From Cupriavidus consociatus (GTDB lineage: Bacteria; Pseudomonadota; Gammaproteobacteria; Burkholderiales; Burkholderiaceae): 64,000 bases of DNA. The stretch is from NCBI RefSeq assembly GCF_017814975.1, contig NZ_JAGIQA010000017.1, forward strand, positions 1 through 64,000. Reading direction: 5' to 3'. Below are positions 34,368 through 43,564 of the stretch, piece after piece (within the stretch, counting starts at the first letter, position 1; every line of letters begins with the position of its first letter). Made by a program: the position numbers and the translations under genes. The notes under the pieces were generated by a model. That model had not been told where the DNA came from. It was given only the letters and a program-made list of their open reading frames with translations, and searched no databases.

Positions 34368-35315
34368 CTAGACCACCCTGTGCATGGCCGGCTGCCTCGG
34401 CTCGACCATGCCGACCTTGCGCGCGCACTCGGGCAGGATCTCGCCCAGGAAATCGAGAAAGCGCCGGGTCGCCGGCGTGACGCCCTTGCGCGACGGGAAT
34501 ACCGCGTGCAGCGTGCCGACCGGCATCTCGTACTGGGGCAGCAGCAGTTCAAGCTGGCCGCTGTCGATGGCATCGCGGCAATACATGCGAGGCAGCATGG
34601 CCACGCCCACGCCGGCGATCGCGGCCTCGCGCAGCAGCGCGAATTCATCGGTGACCAGGCGCGGATCGTAGCCAATCTGGATGGTTTCGCCGGGCTTGCA
34701 GCGCAGCGTCCAGACATGCTTGCCGTCATGCGGGTGCTGGCCCACGCCAGGCATGCCGTCGAGCGCCTGCGGCGAGCGCGGCCGGCCGATGCTGTCGAGC
34801 AGCCCGGGACTCGCCACCAGCATCAACTGGCTCTCGCCGAAGGTGCGCACGGCCAGGCTCGAGTCTTCCATCACCTCGCGCACTCGCAGCGCCAGGTCGA
34901 AGCCTTCCGCAATCACGTCGACACGCCGGTTGGTCGCCTCCAGTTCGATCCGCACCGCAGGGTTGGCCCGCATGAAATGCCCGATGGCCGGGGCCAGCAG
35001 GATCTGCGCGATCGCCACCGGGCAGCTGACGCGCAACGTGCCGCCGGGTTGCTCGCGCGCCTGCTCGATCACTTCACGCGCGGCCTGGGCCTCGTTGAGC
35101 ATGGCCCGGCAACGGTCGTAGAACGACTCGCCAAGCGGCGTCACGCGCACCTGCCGCGTAGTCCGACGCAGCAGTTGCACGCCCAGGTCGCGTTCCAGCT
35201 GGGCGATGCGCCGGCTCAGGCGCGACTTGGGAACGCCGGTGGCGCGGCTGGCCGCCGAGAAGCTGCCGTGTTCCACCACCTGCGCGAACAGGGACAGGTC
35301 GTTGAGGTCTTGCAT
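34368..35315 (-). CDS. LysR-type regulator divergent from azoreductase
   Basis: A 315-residue LysR regulator with the winged helix at residues 1-62 (MQDLNDLSLFAQVVEHGSFSAASRATGVPKSRLSRRIAQLE) and a full inducer-binding domain. It resembles the QseA/AaeR-like branch that carries KSRLSRRI in the recognition helix. It is divergent from the azoreductase gene with 118 bases between, so it probably controls that gene in response to a quinone, aromatic or electrophile; this is inference. ATG 35315 is taken because longer frames have no family fit. Confidence 0.86.
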   Translation of the reverse strand: MQDLNDLSLFAQVVEHGSFSAASRATGVPKSRLSRRIAQLERDLGVQLLRRTTRQVRVTPLGESFYDRCRAMLNEAQAAREVIEQAREQPGGTLRVSCPVAIAQILLAPAIGHFMRANPAVRIELEATNRRVDVIAEGFDLALRVREVMEDSSLAVRTFGESQLMLVASPGLLDSIGRPRSPQALDGMPGVGQHPHDGKHVWTLRCKPGETIQIGYDPRLVTDEFALLREAAIAGVGVAMLPRMYCRDAIDSGQLELLLPQYEMPVGTLHAVFPSRKGVTPATRRFLDFLGEILPECARKVGMVEPRQPAMHRVV

Positions 35316-35433
35316 GACGGTTGGGTGTGGTGTTGCATCGATAGAACAATGATTTGCATTTTGCCTCACTACCGATACCAATAGCCAGCCAGTATCTTTC
35401 CTCCATCGCAACCGCCCCTTCGTGGAGAAAGAC

Positions 35434-36054
35434 ATGAACATCCTGCAGATCGATTCCAGCGTCCTCGGCGACAACTCCGTTTCCCGCAACCTGACCGCCA
35501 GCGTGGTGGCCGATCTGGTCGCGGCCAACCCTGAGGCCAAGGTCACCGTGCGCGACCTGGACCAGGATGCGCCGGCGCACCTGTCGGGCAACCTGCTGCC
35601 GGTGCTGGGCGGTCCCAAGGATGGCCTGAACGCCGTGCAGCAAGCCGATCTGGAGCGCACCGAGCAGTTCCTGGCCGAATTTCTCGCCGCCGACGTGCTG
35701 GTGCTGGGCGTGCCGCAGTACAACTTCGGCATCCCGAGCCAGCTCAAGGCCTGGATCGATCGCATCGCGCAGGCTGGCCGCACCTTCAAGTACACCGAGA
35801 ACGGCCCGGTCGGCCTGGCCGGCGGCAAGCGCGTGATCGTGGTGTCGTCGCGCGGCGGCGTGCGCCAGGATGCGAATGCGCTGGACCTGCACGAAGTCAC
35901 CGTAGACGTGGTGCTGCGCTTCCTCGGCATCACCGATATCACCTACGTGCGCGCCCACGGCCTGGCCATGGGTCCGCAGTTCCGCGAAGCCGGGCTGGCC
36001 AACGCCCGCACCGAAATCGCGGCGCTGAACGACGCCACCCCGCTGGCCGCCTGA
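35434..36054 (+). CDS. azoR: FMN-dependent NADH-azoreductase AzoR
   Basis: A 206-residue flavodoxin-like enzyme that reduces azo dyes and quinones with NADH. The FMN phosphate loop is in SSVLGDNSVSRNLT, the isoalloxazine-binding motif is PQYNFGIPSQLKAWIDR, and SSRGGV completes the active site. The ATG at 35434 follows a GGAGA site by 5 bases; a GTG at 35422 is the alternative. The LysR gene is divergent and probably regulatory. Confidence 0.9.
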   Translation: MNILQIDSSVLGDNSVSRNLTASVVADLVAANPEAKVTVRDLDQDAPAHLSGNLLPVLGGPKDGLNAVQQADLERTEQFLAEFLAADVLVLGVPQYNFGIPSQLKAWIDRIAQAGRTFKYTENGPVGLAGGKRVIVVSSRGGVRQDANALDLHEVTVDVVLRFLGITDITYVRAHGLAMGPQFREAGLANARTEIAALNDATPLAA

Positions 36055-36069
36055 TGCCTGGCTGGAATG

Positions 36070-36113
36070 GCTGACTGAAGGCTGACTGAAGGCTGACTGA
36101 AGGCTGACTGAAG
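36070..36113. repeat. Four tandem 11-bp repeats
   Basis: GCTGACTGAAG occurs four times in a row, perfectly, starting 15 bases after the azoreductase stop. Repeats of this unit carry TGA stop codons in more than one frame. They could be a strain-variable marker. Confidence 0.9.
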
Positions 36114-36292
36114 CCAGCGGGCCGCGGCGCGCCGTGTAGGACGGCGCCGGCTCGCCCCGGCAACGGATCGGGTCTATGATGGATCGGGGCGCTACGGCGC
36201 CCCGCGTGCCATTGGCGGCACGCTGGCGCAGGCAGCTAGGACGCGCCGGCAGGCCGCCCGCAGTCATCGATCGATCCATTCCGGGAGCCCGC

Positions 36293-37582
36293 ATGACTTC
36301 AGCCCTGTTGCCCGCCGCCGCCCTCCATCCCCCGCACGAACCCGCCCTGCTTTCGCAGTATCGCCACGTCCGCGCCAGCACCGAGACGCTGGTGGCCGAC
36401 CTGTCCGATGCCGATGCCACCGTGCAGTCGATGGACGACGCCAGTCCGGCGAAATGGCACCTGGCGCACACCACCTGGTTCTTCGAGGAATTCGTGCTGG
36501 CCGCGCGCATCCCCGACTACGAGCCGGTGGATCCGGACTACCGCTACCTGTTCAACTCCTATTACGAGGCAGTCGGCCCGCGCCATCCGCGCCCGCGGCG
36601 CGGCCTGCTGACGCGCCCGTCGCTGGACGAGGTGCTGGCCTACCGCGAGGCCGTGGACGAGTCGATGATGGCGCTGCTCGGCAGCGCCCAGACCGACGCC
36701 GAGGCAGCGCTGATCATGCTCGGCCTGCAGCACGAGCAGCAGCACCAGGAACTGTTGCTGACCGACATCCTGCACCTGTTCGCGCAGAATCCGCTGCGGC
36801 CGGCCTTTGCGCCGGAATTGCCCGAGCCGGTGATCGCGGACCCGCGCCCGGCGCCCGACTGGATCGGCTTTGACGGCGGCGTGGTCGAGATCGGCCATCG
36901 CGGCGACAGCTTTGCCTTTGACTGCGAGGCGCCGCGCCACAAGGTCTACCTGCAGCCGTTCACGCTATGCTCTCACCCGGTCACGAACCGCCAGTGGTTC
37001 GAGTTCATCGACGACGGTGGCTACCAGACCGCCGGCCTGTGGCTGTCCGACGGCTGGCGCTGGGTCGGCGAGCAAGGCATCCAGGCGCCGCTGTACTGGG
37101 AAGCGCGCGAAGGCACGTGGTGGCAGATGACGCTGCGCGGCATGCATCCGGTCGATCCGGACAGTCCCGTCACGCATATCAGCTTCTACGAGGCCGACGC
37201 CTTTGCGCGCTGGGCCGAGCGCCGCCTGCCTACCGAAGCCGAGTGGGAACATGCCGCGCGCAGCCTGCCGGCGACGGGGAATTTTGTCGAAGGCCGCGCG
37301 CTGCGGCCGCTGCCGGACCGGCAGAACACGTCGGGCGTGCTGCGCCAGATGTTCGGCGATGTCTGGGAATGGACCGGCAGCGCTTTCCTGCCTTACCCCG
37401 GCTTCCGCCCGAACGCGGGCGCGGTGGGCGAGTACAACGGCAAGTTCATGAGCAGCCAGATGGTGTTGCGCGGCGGGTCGTGCGTCACGCCCGAATCGCA
37501 TATCCGGGCAACTTACCGCAACTTCTTTTATCCGCACCAGCGCTGGCAGTTCACGGGCGTGCGGCTGGCGGACGACGCCTAG
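36293..37582 (+). CDS. egtB: EgtB-type sulfoxide synthase (ergothioneine biosynthesis)
   Basis: EgtB is a non-haem iron enzyme that joins a thiol donor to trimethylhistidine with oxygen. The 429-residue protein has an N-terminal DinB-like domain with the iron-binding pair HX3HXE at His147, His151 and Glu153, an earlier His in WHLAHTTWFFE, and a C-terminal FGE-sulfatase domain (about 200-428, FGDVWEWTGSAF). The ATG 36293 has GGGAG 7 bases ahead. No EgtD methyltransferase lies adjacent, and no SenB/SenC genes either, so a selenoneine or other thiol product cannot be excluded. Confidence 0.86.
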   Translation: MTSALLPAAALHPPHEPALLSQYRHVRASTETLVADLSDADATVQSMDDASPAKWHLAHTTWFFEEFVLAARIPDYEPVDPDYRYLFNSYYEAVGPRHPRPRRGLLTRPSLDEVLAYREAVDESMMALLGSAQTDAEAALIMLGLQHEQQHQELLLTDILHLFAQNPLRPAFAPELPEPVIADPRPAPDWIGFDGGVVEIGHRGDSFAFDCEAPRHKVYLQPFTLCSHPVTNRQWFEFIDDGGYQTAGLWLSDGWRWVGEQGIQAPLYWEAREGTWWQMTLRGMHPVDPDSPVTHISFYEADAFARWAERRLPTEAEWEHAARSLPATGNFVEGRALRPLPDRQNTSGVLRQMFGDVWEWTGSAFLPYPGFRPNAGAVGEYNGKFMSSQMVLRGGSCVTPESHIRATYRNFFYPHQRWQFTGVRLADDA

Positions 37583-37587
37583 ACGCT

Positions 37588-37604
37588 GCGCCGAATGTCG
37601 GCGC
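37588..37604. terminator. Hairpin between convergent egtB and DUF1232 genes
   Basis: A 7-bp GC-rich stem (GCGCCGA pairing with TCGGCGC) closes a 3-base loop in the 26-base gap between the convergent genes. It could terminate transcription from both sides, but no T-run follows. Confidence 0.35.
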
Positions 37605-37608
37605 GGTG

Positions 37609-38016
37609 TCAGCGCGGCGCCAGCCAGCGCCAGGCCAGCCACGCCAGCAAGCCCCACATCAGCACGATGACCACGGCGGCCGCGCGATTGCGCGGCCGTT
37701 GCGCATGGGAGGCCTGCCAGGCCTCGGCGCGGCCGCGGCATTCCTCGCTGACCGCGGCCGGAATCATCCGCAAGGCGAGCCAGATGCCCAGCGGCACCAG
37801 CACGACATCGTCGAGGTAGCCCAGCACCGGGATGAAATCGGGAATCAGGTCGATCGGGCTGAAGGCATAGCCGACCACCAGCACCGCCAGCAGCCGTGCG
37901 CCCCGCGGCGTGCCGGGGTGGCGGCTGCAGAACCACAGCGTCACCAGGCTGGCCTTGAGCCGCCGTGCCCACTGGCGCAGGCGGCCAGGCGCGGCCGGGG
38001 CGGGCTGTGCATCCAT
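37609..38016 (-). CDS. DUF1232 (YkvA-type) membrane protein
   Basis: A 135-residue protein with the DUF1232 hallmark SPIDLIPDFIPVLGYLDDVVLVPLG between two membrane helices, plus a third helix at the C-terminus (about 112-132). The DUF1232 function is unknown. It is the last gene of a minus-strand run tatD-ankyrin-DUF1232, 9 bases after the ankyrin gene. Confidence 0.86.
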   Translation of the reverse strand: MDAQPAPAAPGRLRQWARRLKASLVTLWFCSRHPGTPRGARLLAVLVVGYAFSPIDLIPDFIPVLGYLDDVVLVPLGIWLALRMIPAAVSEECRGRAEAWQASHAQRPRNRAAAVVIVLMWGLLAWLAWRWLAPR

Positions 38017-38025
38017 GTTGGCCCC

Positions 38026-38784
38026 TTACCAGCCCTTGGTCTGGGGCGCAGCCGGCGCGGTGGCGGGACGCTGGCCGCCCGGCGTTCCAGTAGGCGCCTT
38101 CAGCGGCGGAGCCGGCACGATCGGCGTCTGCGGATACATCTTCTGCCAGCGCGACTTCAGGCCATTGGCGATCTCGGCCTGGTTGTAGCGCTCGGCAAAG
38201 TCGATCACGGTCATGCCCTGCTGGTTCTTCAGGCGCATGTCGGCGCCTTCGTCCAGCAGCAGCTTGACGGTCTCGATATGGCCGGCGCGCGCGGCCATCA
38301 TCAGCGGCGTGGTGCCGTTGGGCGACTCCGCGTCGATATACGCGGCATGGTCGACCAGGTACTTGACCACGTTGTTATGGCCATTGGTGGCGGCGTAGTG
38401 CAGCGGGGTCCAGCCCGTCTTGTTGATCTCGGCCTCCATCTCGTCAACCATCAGCTTGACCATGTCGAGCTGGCCCTGCAGCGCCGCCATCATCAGCGGG
38501 GTCTCCCCGGCGGGATTGGCCTTGTCGAAATCGATGTCCTTGGCACGGATCAGCACCGTTGCCACCTTGAGCGATTTCTCGCGCAGCGCCAGCACCAGCG
38601 CCGGGTTGCCGCGGCTGTCGACGATATTGGGATCGACGCCCTTGGCCAGCAGCTTCTTGACGGTATTGGCGTCGTCGAACTCGACCGCCTTGCGCATGTC
38701 GTCGGCCGGCGCGGCCTGCGCCAATGTGGCCGCTGCCAGCACAACGGCGCCGGCAGCGCGGCGGACAAACTTCAGGTCAAACAT
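38026..38784 (-). CDS. Exported ankyrin-repeat protein
   Basis: A 252-residue protein with a signal peptide (cleavage after AQA) and about five ankyrin repeats (about 35-195, e.g. GETPLMMAALQGQLDMVKLMVD, GWTPLHYAATNGHNNVVKYLV, GTTPLMMAARAGHIETVKLLL). A Pro/Ala-rich tail follows. Periplasmic ankyrin proteins have been linked to catalase support and to toxin immunity, but nothing here decides. An AGGA site fits the ATG at 38784 (6 bases) better than the ATG at 38790. The gene overlaps tatD by 8 bases. Confidence 0.85.
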   Translation of the reverse strand: MFDLKFVRRAAGAVVLAAATLAQAAPADDMRKAVEFDDANTVKKLLAKGVDPNIVDSRGNPALVLALREKSLKVATVLIRAKDIDFDKANPAGETPLMMAALQGQLDMVKLMVDEMEAEINKTGWTPLHYAATNGHNNVVKYLVDHAAYIDAESPNGTTPLMMAARAGHIETVKLLLDEGADMRLKNQQGMTVIDFAERYNQAEIANGLKSRWQKMYPQTPIVPAPPLKAPTGTPGGQRPATAPAAPQTKGW

Positions 38785-39571
38785 GAGCATTCCTGTCGAT
38801 ATGCTTGAATAAATTGAAAAAGTTTTCCGTGGTCTGCTCTGCCACCTGCGTCACCGGCACCCCCCTCAGTTGCGCAATGAACTCGCCAACGTGGCGCACC
38901 CAGGCCGGCTCGTTGGTCTTGCCGCGGTACGGCACGGGTGCCAGGTAGGGTGAGTCGGTCTCGATCAGCATGCGGTCGAGCGGCACCTTGCGCGCGGTCT
39001 CCTGCAGATCTGCGGCGCTCTTGAAGGTGACGATGCCGGAAAACGAGATATGGAAGCCCTGGTCCAGCGCCTGCCGGGCGACGTCCCAGGTCTCGGTAAA
39101 GCAGTGCATCACGCCGCCCGCTTCGCCCGCGTTCTCTTCATGCATCAGCCGCAGCGTGTCGTCGGCGGACGAACGGGTATGGATGATCAGCGGCTTGCCG
39201 GTCTGGCGCGCGGCACGGATATGGTTGCGGAAGCGTTCACGCTGCCATTCCATGTCGGCGATGCTGCGGCCGTTCAGGCGGTAGTAGTCCAGTCCGGTCT
39301 CGCCGGTGCCGACCACGCGCGGGTGCGCCGACAACTCGACCAGACGCTCGACGGATGGGTCCTCCCCCTCTTCATAGTCGGGATGCACGCCGACCGAGGC
39401 ATACAGGTTGGGATGCTGCTCGGCCAGCGCCAGCACGCGCGGGAAGTCCTCCAGCGTCACCGAGATGCACAGCGCATGCGTGACCTGGTTGACGCGCATG
39501 TTTTCCAGCAGTTCGGGCAGGCGCGCGGCCAGCTCGGGGAAATCGATATGACAATGGGAATCGACAAACAT
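38777..39571 (-). CDS. TatD family metal-dependent hydrolase
   Basis: A 264-residue TatD/YcfH-type nuclease-like hydrolase of the amidohydrolase superfamily. Metal ligands are visible in DSHCHID (His6, His8), GETGLDYYR (Glu), IIHTR, MHCFT and ETDSPYLAP. In many proteobacteria ycfH lies near holB and tmk, as in this window, so the position agrees with YcfH. The ATG at 39571 gives the standard N-terminus. It is coupled to the ankyrin gene by overlap. Confidence 0.9.
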   Translation of the reverse strand: MFVDSHCHIDFPELAARLPELLENMRVNQVTHALCISVTLEDFPRVLALAEQHPNLYASVGVHPDYEEGEDPSVERLVELSAHPRVVGTGETGLDYYRLNGRSIADMEWQRERFRNHIRAARQTGKPLIIHTRSSADDTLRLMHEENAGEAGGVMHCFTETWDVARQALDQGFHISFSGIVTFKSAADLQETARKVPLDRMLIETDSPYLAPVPYRGKTNEPAWVRHVGEFIAQLRGVPVTQVAEQTTENFFNLFKHIDRNAHV

Positions 39572-39608
39572 GGGAAATCTCTTGTGCTCGGCTCTAAGCT
39601 TCGGCCGT

Positions 39609-40133
39609 TCAGGCCTGCTGCCCGCCATCCACGCGGAGGCCGAGGATGATCAGGTCGCGCTCGACGCCGTCCAGCACCGCCACGCGCGGCAGGTCGCCCC
39701 AGCGGGTAAAGCCCATCGCGGCGAACAGGCCCAGGCTGGGGGCATTGTGGCCAAAGATAAAGCCGAGCAGCGTATTCACGCCGACTGCGGGCGCATGGTC
39801 GATCGCCTGCTGCAGCAGGTACCGGCCCAGCCCCTGCCCCCGTCGCTCGGCGTCCAGGTAGATCGAGACCTCGGCGGTGCCGCCATAGGCCGGGCGGCCA
39901 TAGAAATCCGAGAAGCTCATCCATCCGGCCATCCGGCCGTCGGTGTCTTCGCAAACCCATAACGGGCGGCGCCCCGGCTGGTGCGCATCGAACCAGGCCT
40001 GGCGCGAGGCCACGGAGACGGGCTCGGTGTCGGCGGTGACCATGCGCGACGGCACGGTGCTGTTATAGATAGCCACGATGCCCGGCAGGTCGCTGGGCTC
40101 GGCAATGCGCAGGGAAAAACGGGAAGAATTCAT
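39609..40133 (-). CDS. GNAT acetyltransferase, phosphinothricin-acetyltransferase-like
   Basis: A 174-residue GNAT. The blocks IVAIYNSTVPSRMVTADTEPVS, SIYLDAERRGQGLGRYLLQ (acetyl-CoA loop) and GFTRWGDLPRVAVLDGVERDL are those of the phosphinothricin/methionine sulfoximine acetyltransferase branch. Substrate cannot be read; candidates include glutamine analogues. The ATG 40133 is used although a TTG lies 6 bases upstream. It precedes tatD by 37 bases. Confidence 0.82.
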   Translation of the reverse strand: MNSSRFSLRIAEPSDLPGIVAIYNSTVPSRMVTADTEPVSVASRQAWFDAHQPGRRPLWVCEDTDGRMAGWMSFSDFYGRPAYGGTAEVSIYLDAERRGQGLGRYLLQQAIDHAPAVGVNTLLGFIFGHNAPSLGLFAAMGFTRWGDLPRVAVLDGVERDLIILGLRVDGGQQA

Positions 40134-40170
40134 TAACAATCAATAGATTGCGAAACCATCTTCGCAATTT

Positions 40171-40575
40171 TCATAAGGTTTGCGTAGGGCGCCCGGACTC
40201 CAGCAGCTTGCCCAGGATTTCCTCCACCACGCGGCGCAGGTTGCGCCCGTTGTCGTCGTCGGGAAAGTGTACGCCGACGCCGGGGGTCTTCATCGGCGTG
40301 CCCGCCGGGGTGATCCAGGCCACCTGGCCCGCGATCTGGTACTTCTGCGGCCGGTCCAGCAAGGACAGCACCAGGAACACCTGCTCGCCCAGCCGGAACG
40401 GCCGGTTCGACGGCACGAAAATGCCGCCGCGTGCCAGGAATGGCATATAGGCCGCGTACAGCCCGGCCTGATCCTTGATCGACAACGACAGCACATTGGG
40501 ACGCGATGCCGCCCCGCTGCCGGTCGGCGCGCCCAGCGGAGGGGGCGGTGGCGCCCCGGTTACCGCAGTGTTCAT
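40171..40575 (-). CDS. PilZ domain protein
   Basis: A 134-residue PilZ-domain protein (about 25-125), related to the type IV pilus PilZ subgroup by its FLARGGIFVP and GQVAWITP blocks. The canonical cyclic di-GMP RxxxR motif is not evident, so it may not bind the nucleotide, as in PilZ itself. It starts with a Pro/Ala-rich leader. In several relatives pilZ follows holB, as it does here, 62 bases after the holB stop. Confidence 0.85.
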   Translation of the reverse strand: MNTAVTGAPPPPPLGAPTGSGAASRPNVLSLSIKDQAGLYAAYMPFLARGGIFVPSNRPFRLGEQVFLVLSLLDRPQKYQIAGQVAWITPAGTPMKTPGVGVHFPDDDNGRNLRRVVEEILGKLLESGRPTQTL

Positions 40576-40637
40576 GGTTGACCCCCTGAATGACGATGCT
40601 GCTTGTTGTTATGGCTTTGTGCTGCAACGGCGCTGCT

Positions 40638-41651
40638 TTATCGGAACAGCTGCCGGTACTCCAGAAATACCGCCTCCATCACCAGCCGAGCCGCCAGCGG
40701 ATGGTTCTCGCTGCGGCGATGCGCGGTCAGCCGCGTCGCATAGGCCTGCAGCCGGTGCGCGTCGGTGGCCCCGGCGCAGCGCGCCAGCGCGGCGCGCTCC
40801 TTCGGGAAGTAGCGCGGCGCGGTGCCGCCGGCGGCATCCAGCCGCAGCTTCAGCAGATCGTACGTCCAGCGCTGCAGGATGCCAAGCACGGCGGGCACGG
40901 GCAGCTTCTGCAGTTGTTCGGCGACTGCGGAGGCGTCGAACGCGGCACCCGCTCCCAGCTGGCTGACCAGCAGGCGTTGCAGCGGCTGCTCCTCGGCCTC
41001 GGCCGCGTGCAGCGCGGTCAGCGGCGAACCACCGGCCTGCGCCAGCTGGGCCTCGGCATCGGCAACCCCCTGGCCTTGCAGCCACGCGAGCGCGGCCTCC
41101 GGCGTGGGGCGTTGCGCCGAGAACTGGCGGCAGCGCGACAGGATGGTCGGCAGGATACGGTCCAGCCGGTCGGTCACCAGCAGGAATACGGTCGAAGGGG
41201 GCGGTTCCTCCAGCGTCTTCAGCAGCGCGTTGGCGCCCTCGGTCTGCAACGCATCGAGCGGATACACGACCACCACGCGCAGGCCCGCGCGATGCGTGCC
41301 GACGCCAACCGCCTCGATCAGCGCGCGCACCTGCTCCATGCGGATAATCTTGCTCGGCGTCTTTTTCTTGCCGCCCTCGTCGGTATCGGGCTCGCCCGAG
41401 GTGTCCAGCGCCTCGGGGCGCACCACGGTGAAATCGGGGTGATTGCCCTGGCTGAACCAGTGGCACGCGGCACACTGGCCGCAGGGCTGGCCGTCGGGCA
41501 GCGGCGCCTCGCACAGCAGGCCTTGGGCGAAATGCAGCGCCAGGTCGCGCTTGCCAATGCCTTGCTGGCCATGGATCAGCAAGGCATGCGGAAGCCGTTC
41601 GCGCAGGATGCCGAGCCGTTGCCAGTCTTCCTTCTGCCAGGGATAGAGCAT
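40638..41651 (-). CDS. holB: DNA polymerase III subunit delta' HolB
   Basis: HolB is the delta' subunit of the clamp loader. The 337-residue protein has a P-loop-like GQQGIGKRDLA segment near residue 30, which is degenerate as in other delta' proteins, and a zinc-binding cluster of cysteines (CEAPLPDGQPCGQCAACHWF). The stretch HPDFTVVRPE and NALLKTLEEPP (motif of the clamp-loader AAA+ family) is clear. It is downstream of tmk in the run mltG-tmk-holB-pilZ. Confidence 0.92.
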   Translation of the reverse strand: MLYPWQKEDWQRLGILRERLPHALLIHGQQGIGKRDLALHFAQGLLCEAPLPDGQPCGQCAACHWFSQGNHPDFTVVRPEALDTSGEPDTDEGGKKKTPSKIIRMEQVRALIEAVGVGTHRAGLRVVVVYPLDALQTEGANALLKTLEEPPPSTVFLLVTDRLDRILPTILSRCRQFSAQRPTPEAALAWLQGQGVADAEAQLAQAGGSPLTALHAAEAEEQPLQRLLVSQLGAGAAFDASAVAEQLQKLPVPAVLGILQRWTYDLLKLRLDAAGGTAPRYFPKERAALARCAGATDAHRLQAYATRLTAHRRSENHPLAARLVMEAVFLEYRQLFR

Positions 41652-41767
41652 GTGAATCAGGGGGTTAGCCGCGGTGTTTGATGCGCCCGCTTAGTCGAAT
41701 CGGATTTTTACGGACCTGGCAGCGATGCGCAGGCGGGTCGTCATCATGCGCATATAGTGCTGCCAGA

Positions 41768-42379
41768 TCAAAGGGTTGCGATTATCTGCCCGAGTTCTTC
41801 CCGAATTGTGTCGATGCTGCGCGTGGCATCGATCACGCGGAAGCGCTCCGGTGCTGCCGCGGCCCGGCGCAGGTATTCGTCGCGGGTGCGCTGGAAGAAC
41901 GCACGCGATTCGGCTTCGAACTTGTCCGGCGCACGCGCCCCGGCCAGCCGCTCGCTGGCGGTTTCCAACGGCACGTCGAACAGCAGCGTCAGGTCCGGCT
42001 GCAGGCCGTCCTGCACCCAGTCTTCCAGCACTTCGAGCCGCTGCGTCGGCAGGCCCCTGCCCCCGCCCTGGTAGGCAAAGGTGGCATCCGTAAAGCGGTC
42101 GGAGATCACCCATTCGCCGCGCGCCAGCGCGGGGGCGATGACCTCGGCGATGTGCTCGCGGCGCGCCGCGAACATCAGCAGCGCCTCGGTCTCGAGGTGC
42201 ATTTTCCGGTGCAGCAGCAACTGGCGCAGGTCTTCGCCCAGCGGCGTGCCGCCCGGCTCGCGGGTGGTGACCACGGCGGAAATGCCTGGGCGCGCGCGCA
42301 GCCGCGCCGCCACCCATTCGATATGGGTGCTCTTGCCGGCGCCGTCGATGCCTTCGAAGGTGATGAATTTTCCGCGCAT
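41768..42379 (-). CDS. tmk: Thymidylate kinase
   Basis: A 203-residue dTMP kinase, which makes dTDP for DNA synthesis. The P-loop EGIDGAGKST starts at about residue 8. TREPGGTPLGE, the DR motif in ISDRFTDATFAYQGGGRGL and the LID-type segment follow in the usual order. The ATG 42379 lies 7 bases downstream of the mltG stop. It forms the classical mltG-tmk-holB cluster. Confidence 0.95.
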   Translation of the reverse strand: MRGKFITFEGIDGAGKSTHIEWVAARLRARPGISAVVTTREPGGTPLGEDLRQLLLHRKMHLETEALLMFAARREHIAEVIAPALARGEWVISDRFTDATFAYQGGGRGLPTQRLEVLEDWVQDGLQPDLTLLFDVPLETASERLAGARAPDKFEAESRAFFQRTRDEYLRRAAAAPERFRVIDATRSIDTIREELGQIIATL

Positions 42380-42386
42380 GGAATGC

Positions 42387-43382
42387 CTATTTGCCGCGCT
42401 GGTACTTGTCGACCGCGCGGTTGTGTTCGGGTAGCGAGTTGGAGAAATGGCTGCTGCCGTCGCCGCGGGCGACGAAATACAGCGCATCGGACGGTGCCGG
42501 CGCGGTGGCCGCCGCCAGCGAGGCCAGGCCCGGCAGCGCGATCGGCGTGGGCGGCAGGCCGGTGCGGGTGTACGTATTGTACGGGGTGTCAGCCTGCAGG
42601 TCGCGCTTGCGCAGGTCGCCGTCGAAGGCCTGGCCCAGCCCGTAGATCACGGTCGGGTCGGTCTGCAGCATCATGTTCTTGCGCAGGCGGTTGATAAACA
42701 CCGCGGCGATCATCGGGCGTTCCGTGGCCTGCCCGGTTTCTTTCTCCACGATCGATGCCATCACCAGGGCCTCGTACGGGGACTTGTACGGCAGGTCGGG
42801 CGCGCGTGCATTCCAGGCTTCGTTGAGGCGGCGCTGCATGGCGCGATAGGCGTGCTTGTACAGGTCGATGTCGCTGCTGCCGCGCGCAAACAGGTAGGTG
42901 TCCGGGAAGAACAGCCCCTCCGGCGAAGCCTCTGCGGCGCCGATCGCCTTCATCAGCTCCGCGTCGGACATGTCGCGCGTATCGTGGCGCAGCGCCGGGC
43001 TGGCATCGACCGCCGCGCGCATCTTGCGGAATTCCCAGCCCTCGATCACGGTGACCACGTAGTGTGTGACTTCACCGCGCACCAGCTTGCCCAACACCGA
43101 CAGCGGCGTGGCGCCGGTCTCGAATTCATAGCCGCCGGCCTTTAGGTCTGGCCCGTGGCCGGTCAGGCGCACCAGCAGCGTGAACAGCCGCGGGTCCATG
43201 CCGACGCCGCCGCGCTGGATCTGGCGGCCGACGCTGGCCACGCCGGAATTGGGCTTGATCACCACTTCGACCGGCGAACGGTTCAGCGCCAGCGGGTGAT
43301 TGGCCCACCACGCAAAGCCGCCGGCTGCCGCCAGCGCGAGTACCAGGACCGCCAGGCCCAGGCGAAGGAAAAAACGTTTCAT
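42387..43382 (-). CDS. mltG: Endolytic transglycosylase MltG (YceG-like)
   Basis: MltG cleaves nascent peptidoglycan strands in the inner membrane. The 331-residue protein has one N-terminal membrane anchor (about residues 6-28), a LysM-like subdomain and the YceG catalytic region, with the catalytic Glu in SIVEKETGQ. The TYLFARGS and DPTVIYGLG segments are characteristic. It precedes tmk by 7 bases on the same strand and is divergent from ygfZ. Confidence 0.93.
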   Translation of the reverse strand: MKRFFLRLGLAVLVLALAAAGGFAWWANHPLALNRSPVEVVIKPNSGVASVGRQIQRGGVGMDPRLFTLLVRLTGHGPDLKAGGYEFETGATPLSVLGKLVRGEVTHYVVTVIEGWEFRKMRAAVDASPALRHDTRDMSDAELMKAIGAAEASPEGLFFPDTYLFARGSSDIDLYKHAYRAMQRRLNEAWNARAPDLPYKSPYEALVMASIVEKETGQATERPMIAAVFINRLRKNMMLQTDPTVIYGLGQAFDGDLRKRDLQADTPYNTYTRTGLPPTPIALPGLASLAAATAPAPSDALYFVARGDGSSHFSNSLPEHNRAVDKYQRGK

Positions 43383-43564
43383 GTATCAGGGTCGGGGCGA
43401 GACTGCGGCGCCCCGGCCGAAAATCTCGTAGCCCCATATAATAACCGGCAGCCTCGCACCGACCATGCGCGGCGGCTCCGGCGCCTCTTGCGCGCCCGGC
43501 CGCGCGCGCCGCCATCAGTGCCTTTCCAACCCGGTTTGTCCCCGACGATCGCCACGATTTCGCA

